Positions 16,778 to 23,601 of a stretch of 64,000 nt of DNA are shown here, one piece after another. The DNA lies in contig NZ_JALIEB010000003.1 in NCBI RefSeq assembly GCF_025755255.1, forward strand, positions 186,001-250,000, read 5' to 3'. How positions within the stretch are numbered: position 1 is the first letter of the stretch; each line of letters opens with the position of its first letter. The notes under the pieces were generated by a model. The model was given only the letters and a program-made list of their open reading frames with translations. It was not told the DNA's origin and ran no database searches. The stretch is from Roseobacter sinensis (GTDB lineage: Bacteria; Pseudomonadota; Alphaproteobacteria; Rhodobacterales; Rhodobacteraceae). The position numbers and the translations under genes are program-made.

Positions 16778-17233
16778 ATGACAGATCCGGGGACGGTATC
16801 CCTGCGCCCTTTGCGCGCGGCGGACAAGGCGGAGTGGGCGGACCTCTGGACGGCGTATCTCGCCTTCTATGAGACATCGCGGCCCGCGGACCTCTACGAC
16901 CTCTATTTCGAGCGGCTTCTCGGAGACGATCCGCAGGACTACGCCTGTATCGTTGCGGAAGCGGGCGGGCGTCTGGTCGGTCTCACCCACTATCTGTTCC
17001 ACCGCCACGGCTGGTCGGAAGAAAACGTGTGCTATCTTCAGGATCTCTACGCCGTGCCCGAGGTGCGCGGCCAAGGCGTTGGCCGAGCCCTGATCGAGGC
17101 GGTCTATGCCGCGGCGGATGCCGCAGGTGCCCCCGGTGTCTACTGGCTGACACAGGACTTCAACACCACCGCGCGCCAGCTCTATGACCGCATCGGCGTG
17201 AAGACGCCCTTCATCAAATACAACCGTCGATGA
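16778..17233 (+). CDS. GNAT family N-acetyltransferase
   Basis: The 151-residue protein has the GNAT acetyl-CoA motif A (VPEVRGQGVGRALIEAV) and a motif B region ending in YDRIGVKTPFIKYNR. It transfers an acetyl group from acetyl-CoA to an amine; the acceptor cannot be predicted. It overlaps the next gene by 4 bases (ATGA). It lies 97 bases after the MoxR gene, so all could share one transcript. Confidence 0.9.
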   Translation: MTDPGTVSLRPLRAADKAEWADLWTAYLAFYETSRPADLYDLYFERLLGDDPQDYACIVAEAGGRLVGLTHYLFHRHGWSEENVCYLQDLYAVPEVRGQGVGRALIEAVYAAADAAGAPGVYWLTQDFNTTARQLYDRIGVKTPFIKYNRR

Positions 17234-18594
17234 TGCGCCGCCTGCTCCTGCCGTTCGTGCTGCTGCTTGGCGCCTGCGTTCCCGTCACCGAGGGCAACAC
17301 CCCGTCGCGGGCAGTGATCGCCGACAGCACCCTGCCCCCAATGAAGACCTTCGGCCGTGCCGAGATCTTCCGCCCGCCGCTGGACAACGCCACGCTTGTG
17401 CAGGACTTTCTGGACCTCTCGTTCCAGTTGGAAAGCGGGAGGCCGCTGCCGGTCCTGACCCGGTTCGAAGGCCCCATCAGCCTGCGGGTGACGGGCGCGC
17501 CGCCTCCGACCCTCGCCGCGGATCTTGGACTGCTGCTGGCACGGCTGCGCACCGAGGCCGGCATTGACATCCGCACCACCACCCGGCCGGAGGCGAGCAT
17601 CACGATCGAGGCGGTGTCGCGCGCGGATATCCGCCGCGTGCTGCCGCAAGCCGCCTGTTTCGTCGTGCCCAATGTCGGATCGCTCCGGGAGTATCGCGGC
17701 GCGCGGCGCAATCCGCGGACGAATTGGGCCCAGCTCACAACCCGTGACCGGATCGCCATCTTTGTGCCGCGGGACGCGAGCCCGCAGGAAACCCGCGATT
17801 GCCTGCATGAGGAGCTGGCGCAGGCGCTCGGCCCGCTGAACGATCTCTACCGTCTGCCCAACTCAGTTTTCAACGATGACAATGTGCACACTGTGCTGAC
17901 GCATTTCGACATGCTGATGCTGCGGGCGACCTACGCGCCAGAACTGCGCTCCGGCATGTCGCGGTCGCAGGTGGCAGAGCGGCTCCCGGCCATCTTCGCC
18001 CGGCTCAACCCCGCGGGACAAACCGGCCCGCGTCCGCGCGCAGCACCAACCCCACAGGCGTGGCGCGAAGCCATTCAGACTGCGCTTGGCCCCCGCAGCG
18101 GGGAAGCCGCGCGCCGCACGGCAGCCCGGCAGGCGGTCGCGATTGCCGAACAGCAGGGCTGGCGCGACAGCCGCCGGGGTTTTGCGCACTATGCTCTGGG
18201 TCGGGCCCTTCAAGGCACCGATCCGGTCGCGGCACGGCGCCAGTATCTCGTGGCCGACGGCTTTTATGCCCGCTCCGCCTCGACCCGGCTGCACCGCGCC
18301 TATGTCGCCACCCAACTGGCCGCCTACGACCTCGCCGCCGGTGACGGCCCCGCCGCGCTGCGTCGCATCGCCCCGCATCTCGGACCTGCGCGGGCCGCAC
18401 AGAACGCATCGCTGCTCGCGACGCTGCAACTGATGCGCGCCGAAGCGCTCGATCTGACGGGGCGGCAGGCCGAAGCCTCCAGCGTCCGTCTGGACAGTCT
18501 GGGATGGGCGCGCTACGGGTTCGGCCCAGACTGGGCGGTCCGGGCGAAACAGCGTGAAATCGCGACTTTGACCCCGCAAAACCCGCCCGCGTGA
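17230..18594 (+). CDS. DUF2927 domain lipoprotein
   Basis: The 454-residue protein starts with a lipoprotein signal (LLLPFVLLLGAC, lipid-modified C16). The region of about residues 45-250 matches the DUF2927 family as I remember it, including CLHEELAQALGPLNDLYRLPNSVFNDDN. The HEE motif there resembles a metalloprotease helix, but I cannot confirm a metal site. The C-terminal half is Ala/Arg-rich with TPR-like helices. It would be anchored in the envelope. It is coupled to the GNAT gene by ATGA and followed after 16 bases by a tiny membrane protein gene. Confidence 0.75.
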   Translation: MMRRLLLPFVLLLGACVPVTEGNTPSRAVIADSTLPPMKTFGRAEIFRPPLDNATLVQDFLDLSFQLESGRPLPVLTRFEGPISLRVTGAPPPTLAADLGLLLARLRTEAGIDIRTTTRPEASITIEAVSRADIRRVLPQAACFVVPNVGSLREYRGARRNPRTNWAQLTTRDRIAIFVPRDASPQETRDCLHEELAQALGPLNDLYRLPNSVFNDDNVHTVLTHFDMLMLRATYAPELRSGMSRSQVAERLPAIFARLNPAGQTGPRPRAAPTPQAWREAIQTALGPRSGEAARRTAARQAVAIAEQQGWRDSRRGFAHYALGRALQGTDPVAARRQYLVADGFYARSASTRLHRAYVATQLAAYDLAAGDGPAALRRIAPHLGPARAAQNASLLATLQLMRAEALDLTGRQAEASSVRLDSLGWARYGFGPDWAVRAKQREIATLTPQNPPA

Positions 18595-18610
18595 GCTGAC
18601 GAGGACTCTG

Positions 18611-18778
18611 ATGATCGGGATCGGAATCACCCTGCTGGGTGCAGTGATTGGCGGTGTGACCGCGGCCCGCCGCAAGGGCAACCGCAAGGATATTGCGCAA
18701 TACGCGGCGGTCTATGCGCTGATCTTTACGCTGGTCTATCTGGTCGTCTCTATTATCGGCCTGCGCGTGTTGCTATAA
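18611..18778 (+). CDS. 55-residue conserved-type membrane protein
   Basis: This short gene has an ATG with GAGG 6-7 bases upstream. The product begins MIGIGITLLGAVIGGVTAARR, a first hydrophobic segment. A basic loop (RRKGNRKD) and a second hydrophobic segment (YALIFTLVYLVVSIIG) follow. Two transmembrane helices with a positively charged cytoplasmic loop are predicted. Function is unknown. It fits exactly between the DUF2927 lipoprotein (16-base gap) and the VWA gene (7-base gap), which supports it being real and part of the operon. Confidence 0.75.
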   Translation: MIGIGITLLGAVIGGVTAARRKGNRKDIAQYAAVYALIFTLVYLVVSIIGLRVLL

Positions 18779-18785
18779 GCACCGG

Positions 18786-19973
18786 ATGTTCCTGCCCTTC
18801 TTCGACGCCCTGCGCAAAGCCGCCGTCCCTGTGTCCCTGCGGGAGTTTCTGTCCTTCCTCGAAGGGCTTCAAGCGGGCCTGGCCACCTATGACGTCGAGG
18901 CATTCTACTACCTCGCCCGCATCACGCTGGTGAAGGACGAACGCAACATCGACAAATTCGACCAGGCCTTTGCCGCGGCCTTTTCAGGCCTCGATCAGAT
19001 CACGGCCGAGGAGGTGCTTGAGGCCGTCGATATCCCGCGCGACTGGCTTGAAAAGATGGCCGAAAAGCACCTGAGCCCTGAGGAACAGGCCGAAATCGAA
19101 GCCCTGGGCGGGTTCGACAAGCTGATGGAGACGCTGAAAAAACGCCTGGAAGAGCAGCGGGGCCGCCACCAGGGCGGCAACAAGTGGATCGGCACCGCCG
19201 GCACCTCGCCCTTCGGCGCCTACGGCTACAACCCCGAAGGCGTGCGCATCGGGCAGGACCGCTCGCGCCATCAGCGCGCCACCAAGGTCTGGGACAAGCG
19301 CGAATTCCGCAACCTCGACGACACGGTTGAGCTCGGCACCCGCAACATCAAGGTGGCGCTCAAACGCCTGCGCCGCTGGGCCCGGGACGGTGCCGAGGAA
19401 GAGCTGGACCTGAACGGCACCATCCGCGCCACGGCCGAGCACGGCTATCTCGACGTGAAAACCCGCCCAGAGCGGCGCAACGCCGTCAAGGTGCTGCTGT
19501 TTCTGGACGTCGGCGGCTCCATGGACCCCCATGTGAAAGTGGTCGAGGAGCTGTTCTCCGCTGCGCGCGCCGAGTTCAAGCACATGGAATACTACTACTT
19601 CCACAACTGCATCTACGAAGGGCTCTGGCGCGACAACCGCCGGCGCTGGGACGCCCAGACGCCGACGCACGAGGTGCTGCATACCTACGGGGCGGACTAC
19701 AAATGCATCATCGTGGGTGATGCGTCGATGTCGCCGTACGAGATCGCCTACCCCGGCGGGGCCAACGAGCACTGGAACGCAGAGAGCGGCGCCACCTGGC
19801 TTGCGCGTCTGCGTGCGCAATGGCCCGCCACGCTCTGGATCAACCCCGTGCCCGAGAAATACTGGCCCTACACGCAGTCCATCTCGATGATTCAAGAGGT
19901 GATTGGCCCCGATGCAATGGTGCCGATGACCCTCTCCGGTATCGAGGCAGGCATGAAGATCCTCAGCCGCTGA
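18786..19973 (+). CDS. VWA domain-containing CoxE-like protein
   Basis: The 395-residue protein has an N-terminal helical region, a Gly-rich middle (about 125-150), and a C-terminal von Willebrand A domain. The MIDAS start reads D241-V-G-G-S245, so the first serine of the usual D-x-S-x-S is glycine. Family members partner with MoxR ATPases in metal-cofactor or complex maturation (CoxE with CoxD). The MoxR gene lies upstream on the same strand. The motif YYYFHNCIYEG and the Trp-rich C-terminus (ATLWINPVPEKYW) are typical of this subgroup. Confidence 0.88.
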   Translation: MFLPFFDALRKAAVPVSLREFLSFLEGLQAGLATYDVEAFYYLARITLVKDERNIDKFDQAFAAAFSGLDQITAEEVLEAVDIPRDWLEKMAEKHLSPEEQAEIEALGGFDKLMETLKKRLEEQRGRHQGGNKWIGTAGTSPFGAYGYNPEGVRIGQDRSRHQRATKVWDKREFRNLDDTVELGTRNIKVALKRLRRWARDGAEEELDLNGTIRATAEHGYLDVKTRPERRNAVKVLLFLDVGGSMDPHVKVVEELFSAARAEFKHMEYYYFHNCIYEGLWRDNRRRWDAQTPTHEVLHTYGADYKCIIVGDASMSPYEIAYPGGANEHWNAESGATWLARLRAQWPATLWINPVPEKYWPYTQSISMIQEVIGPDAMVPMTLSGIEAGMKILSR

Positions 19974-19979
19974 CCGGGC

Positions 19980-20022
19980 CTTCTTCTTCTGGCCAAAAAT
20001 ATCCCCGCCGGAGGCGCCGGAA
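19980..20022. repeat. candidate Rhodobacterales extragenic repeat
   Basis: The spacer after the VWA gene has a TTCTTCTGGCC run, then AAAAATATCC, then CCGCCGGAGGCGCC. From memory, this TTCTTCTGnCC-AAATA-CCGCCGGAGG pattern recurs after genes in many Rhodobacteraceae. I cannot count copies here beyond this one. The function is unknown. Confidence 0.35.
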
Positions 20023-20058
20023 CTTGCCGCCGACGCGGCCGGGTCCCATATTCATCCC

Positions 20059-20748
20059 ATGATCAAATTCACGCCGATCCTTCTTGCGATCCTCTACGGG
20101 CTGGTCATGTACCGCTTTTCCGCATGGCGGACGGCCAAGCAGCTTGACGCGCGCTCGACCGAGCTTGCGGATCCTCAGCTCAAGAAGCTAATGGACCGGA
20201 TGGCCGCTGCGCTGGAATTGCCGCGCATCCGCGTGCACATCTACGAGATCGACCCGGTGAACGGCCTCGCTGCGCCCGATGGGCGCATCTTCATCACCCG
20301 GGGGTTCTACAATCGGTTTCGCAGCGGCGAGGTGACCGGCGAAGAGATGGCCAGCGTCATTGCCCATGAGATGGGTCATGTGGCCCTGGGCCATTCCCGC
20401 CGGCGGATGATCGACTTTTCCGGGCAGAACGCGCTGCGCACCGCGCTTGCGATGGTGCTCGGCCGCTTCATCCCCGGGGTCGGTGTCTGGATTGCGGGCA
20501 TGCTCACCAGCCTGCTGGCTGCGCGCCTCTCGCGCTCCGACGAATATGAAGCCGACGCCTATGCCGCGGCGCTTCTGACCAAGGCGGGCATTGGCCTCGA
20601 CCCCCAGATCAGCCTGTTTCAGAAGCTCGATGCGCTGACCCAGCAGAATGGCGGCACAATGCCCGCGTGGCTCATGAGCCATCCCAAGACCGAGGACCGG
20701 ATCGCGGCCCTCAGGGCGCTGGAAGCCAAATGGGTGCCGGCCGACTGA
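20059..20748 (+). CDS. M48 family metalloprotease (HtpX-like)
   Basis: The 229-residue protein has an N-terminal hydrophobic segment, the zinc motif HEMGH (in SVIAHEMGHVALGHSRRR), and a downstream third ligand in SRSDEYEADAYAA. It also has one or two membrane segments (FIPGVGVWIAGMLTSLLAA). It would be a membrane-bound zinc endopeptidase involved in protein quality control. It is shorter than HtpX (about 290). A second, periplasmic M48 protease with TPRs is encoded at 50859. No strong ribosome binding site precedes the ATG. Confidence 0.88.
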   Translation: MIKFTPILLAILYGLVMYRFSAWRTAKQLDARSTELADPQLKKLMDRMAAALELPRIRVHIYEIDPVNGLAAPDGRIFITRGFYNRFRSGEVTGEEMASVIAHEMGHVALGHSRRRMIDFSGQNALRTALAMVLGRFIPGVGVWIAGMLTSLLAARLSRSDEYEADAYAAALLTKAGIGLDPQISLFQKLDALTQQNGGTMPAWLMSHPKTEDRIAALRALEAKWVPAD

Positions 20749-20756
20749 GAGCGCCC

Positions 20757-21299
20757 TTACCCGGTCAGGGCCTTCGCGAGGCGCGGCAGGCGGGCTTTCT
20801 TGAGCAGCGCGCGCATCGCCCACGGCTGTCCCGACAGGCGCTCCGCCTCGTCGCGCACGGTGTTGGCGACTTCTGCGACCACCCCAGGATCGGCCCGCCA
20901 AAGTCGGTACAGATGCTCATCCGGGGTCAATCGTATCAGCCCTTCTTCGAACAAGATGCCTCTCGGGAAATCTTTTGCATTCAAAGTCATGATGCCCACA
21001 CTTGATGTAGAGATCGCTGTTGCCAGCACGTGTATGTCATGCGCGTCCGGCAGCCAGAGCCGCGCTTCGAGATGCGGCGCTGCAGCGGCCCCCGCCCTCG
21101 GCCATTTGGCCCGCACCAAGGCGATTTCGGCCCGCGCCTGCGCCTCGCCTGCCGGCCCGAGCTTTTGCGCCGCCCGGCCCCACTCTTCAAGGATTCGCGC
21201 AGACCAGACAGGCTCGAAGGCGCCGGTCGCGGCGACACCCAGAAGCATCTCCCGCATCACGGTCGGGTAGAGCACGCAGGCATCGAGCGTGATTTTCAT
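20757..21299 (-). CDS. PIN domain protein
   Basis: The 180-residue protein starts with the PIN signature LDACVLYP (first acidic residue D6) and has conserved acidic positions in RILEEWGRA and in PDAHDIHVLATAI. These form the Mg2+-dependent ribonuclease site. Free-standing PIN proteins are usually VapC-type toxins, but no antitoxin gene lies beside it. It starts 3 bases after the stop of the RlmI-like methyltransferase and reads in the same direction, so a housekeeping RNA role is possible. I recall a Rhodobacter-specific PIN family with this start. Confidence 0.8.
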   Translation of the reverse strand: MKITLDACVLYPTVMREMLLGVAATGAFEPVWSARILEEWGRAAQKLGPAGEAQARAEIALVRAKWPRAGAAAAPHLEARLWLPDAHDIHVLATAISTSSVGIMTLNAKDFPRGILFEEGLIRLTPDEHLYRLWRADPGVVAEVANTVRDEAERLSGQPWAMRALLKKARLPRLAKALTG

Positions 21300-21302
21300 G
21301 GC

Positions 21303-22520
21303 TCAAACCCGGAAGAACAACGCTTTGAGATAGCCGCTTTCCGCCAGTTGCGGGACCTGCGGATGATCCGGGCCGGCAAAGCCCGTGTGGATCAGCACGG
21401 CGCGCCGCCCCGCGCGCCCGATGCCGCGCGCGCTCGCACCACGGAAGGCTGCGAGATCTGCCGCATGCGAGCAGGAACACAATCCCAGTATCCCGTTTTC
21501 CGCCACCAGCGGCGCTGCAAGCCGGGCAATTCGCTCGTAGGCGCGCAGACCTGCATCGAGAGCAGCGCGCGAGGGCGCAAAGGCTGGCGGGTCGCAGATC
21601 ACCACGTCGAACGCCGCACCCTCTGCGCGCAGGGCCGCCAGCACCTCGAAGGCATCGCCCTGCCGTGTCTCGAACCGATCCGAGACACCGGCCGCCGCCG
21701 CTCCCGCCCGGGCCAGCTCAAGCGCGGGCTCCGATCCGTCGACGGCCAGTGCCGAGGCGGCCCCACCCGCCAGCGCCGCGAGGGAGAAGCCGCCCACATG
21801 GCTGAAGACGTCGAGCACGCGCGCGCCGCGCGCGAGGCGGGCGGCGAAGGCATGGTTCGGGCGCTGATCGAAGAACAGCCCGGTCTTCTGCCCGCCGGTC
21901 ACATCTGCCATGTAGGTGGCCCCGTTCATGGGCACCGGGATGGGCGCAGTCGGTGCGGGCCCGCTCAGCACGCCGGAGCGATCGTTCAGACCTTCGAGGC
22001 CGCGGGTTCGGCCCGAGGCATTCTTCAACACCACTTTGGCGTCAAGCGTCGATTGCAGCGCCGCTGTCAGCGGGTCGAGACAGGTTTCAGCCCAGGCGGC
22101 ATTGGGCTGGATGACGCAGAGATCGCCAAACCGGTCGATCACCACACCGGGCAGCCCATCGGCTTCGGCGTGGATCAACCGGTAGAAGGGCGCATCGAAG
22201 AGCTGCGCGCGCAGCGCCAGCGCGCGCACCAGCCGGCCCTCGAACCACGCCTGGTCGATCCGAGCCTCCGGGCGGGTGTCAAGCATGCGCGCGATGATCT
22301 TCGAGTGGGGATTGACCCCCACGACCCCCATCGGCTGGCGCTTGTCGTCTTCGAGCACTGCGAGAGTACCGGGGGCCAGCGCCTTTGTGCGGCGATCCGT
22401 CACCAGCTCGTTGGCATAGACCCAGGGAAAGCCGTGCCGGAGGGCGCGCGCGTTGGCTTTGGGTTTCAGACGAACCACCGGGCGGACGGCCTGGGCGGAA
22501 AAGGAAGAAGCTGCTGTCAT
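21303..22520 (-). CDS. class I rRNA methyltransferase (RlmI/RlmK-like) with PUA domain
   Basis: The 405-residue protein has an N-terminal PUA-like RNA-binding region (RALRHGFPWVYANEL), then GGQKTGLFFDQRPNHAF. The SAM-binding Rossmann domain follows, with VLDVFSHVGGFSLAAL and the substrate motif VICDPPAFA. The family methylates cytosine C5 in 23S rRNA. The late CSCSH motif matches the family. GAGGAAGGGGG precedes the ATG. The PIN gene follows after 3 bases. Confidence 0.9.
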   Translation of the reverse strand: MTAASSFSAQAVRPVVRLKPKANARALRHGFPWVYANELVTDRRTKALAPGTLAVLEDDKRQPMGVVGVNPHSKIIARMLDTRPEARIDQAWFEGRLVRALALRAQLFDAPFYRLIHAEADGLPGVVIDRFGDLCVIQPNAAWAETCLDPLTAALQSTLDAKVVLKNASGRTRGLEGLNDRSGVLSGPAPTAPIPVPMNGATYMADVTGGQKTGLFFDQRPNHAFAARLARGARVLDVFSHVGGFSLAALAGGAASALAVDGSEPALELARAGAAAAGVSDRFETRQGDAFEVLAALRAEGAAFDVVICDPPAFAPSRAALDAGLRAYERIARLAAPLVAENGILGLCSCSHAADLAAFRGASARGIGRAGRRAVLIHTGFAGPDHPQVPQLAESGYLKALFFRV

Positions 22521-22599
22521 GGCCCCCTTCCTCTAGTCGGTTCCGGGCCGCTGTGAAAGCTCGGAGTGGTGTGCAGGCCGCTCGGCTCAGCTCCGCCGC

Positions 22600-23205
22600 T
22601 TAGGCGCCAGGTGCGACCAACTCTGTTTGAATCACGTGCGCGAGATGATCGGTGATCCGCACTTTCTGAGTCAGCCCCTCACGTTCCGCATCCAGCGCGC
22701 GCTGCCCGCCGAAGCCCCTGAGGTTGGCCTTCACCACACGGCGATCACCCAAGGGTACGCCGGTCTCGGCATGGCGCAGAGAGAACGCGAAGCGGATCGC
22801 GTGCACGCCACCCACGGTGTAGCGGGCCTTCTCGGTCAAGGCGTGGAAGCGCAGCACCTCGATGTCCAGCACGGCCGGTGTGCCGCGCGACATCGCGGCT
22901 GTCCCGCGGGCCATCGCCGTCTCGAAAATCGCCTGCACCTGCGCATGACGGTCGCCCGGTGCGTCGCCGCGCCAGACGATGTCGCCGGAGGGGTAGTACC
23001 TGTTGGCCTCGGACACCTGCAAGGCGTCCGGAACCTGAACGTTCACCGCCCGGATATGGAGCGGCTGGTGCTGCGCCGGACCTGACGCGGCCTCCGGGGG
23101 CGCGACACTGTCAAAAAGCGCACCGCGGCTTGCGCTATCTGGCACCGCGCATCCCGCCATCAGCACGGCGAGCCCCACCGCCGCGCCTGTTCTCATCGGT
23201 GTCAT
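22600..23205 (-). CDS. putative lipoprotein (DUF6778-like)
   Basis: The 201-residue protein begins MTPMRTGAAVGLAVLMAGC, a lipoprotein signal with lipobox LMAGC. The mature part contains VSEANRYYPSGDIVWRGD and ARYTVGGVHAIRFAF, which match, from memory, a Rhodobacterales family listed as DUF6778. The function is unknown; it would sit on the periplasmic face of a membrane. The ATG at 23205 has GGAG 6 bases upstream. The longer frame from 23283 has no signal peptide at its start. Confidence 0.72.
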   Translation of the reverse strand: MTPMRTGAAVGLAVLMAGCAVPDSASRGALFDSVAPPEAASGPAQHQPLHIRAVNVQVPDALQVSEANRYYPSGDIVWRGDAPGDRHAQVQAIFETAMARGTAAMSRGTPAVLDIEVLRFHALTEKARYTVGGVHAIRFAFSLRHAETGVPLGDRRVVKANLRGFGGQRALDAEREGLTQKVRITDHLAHVIQTELVAPGA

Positions 23206-23331
23206 AAGTGTCTCCGCACTCGGGGCGACTTCTGCCTGCCAGAGGTTTGTTGCAGAGGGGTCTAGCGGCCGACTGCGGCTCAATTGTGACGAATTTTAGG
23301 TAAAACTGACGCGAATGCCCGTCAAAATGCA

Positions 23332-23601
23332 TCAGTTGCGCGGCCGCGAGCGCCATCCGCCGCGCCGCCGCGGTGCAGCCATACCGCCGAGCCCTTCGGT
23401 CATGACTTCCGTCATCGGATGATCGGGATGCGCCGCGCCGTAGCGGGTCAGCAGCGCTTTGAGGACCAGCCCGGTGTCTTGTTCGAGCGACAGGCTCAGC
23501 GCCCAGTCGAGGAAGATCGAGCGGCATTCGCTCTTGCTGATGCCGTCAATGCGATAGGCCTCGAGGATAAGTCCCTTCGGGTCGTTCTCGTCCCCCTTCA
23601 T
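23332..23601 (-). CDS. 89-residue conserved hypothetical protein
   Basis: The small protein (LILEAYRIDGISKSECRSIF...LDWALSL) is helical with a basic C-terminal tail (RRRGGWRSRPRN). It overlaps the end of glnE by 4 bases (ATGA), so it is translationally coupled to it. I recognise no domain. The tight coupling suggests a role connected with GlnE or simply an operon passenger. Confidence 0.7.
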   Translation of the reverse strand: MKGDENDPKGLILEAYRIDGISKSECRSIFLDWALSLSLEQDTGLVLKALLTRYGAAHPDHPMTEVMTEGLGGMAAPRRRGGWRSRPRN

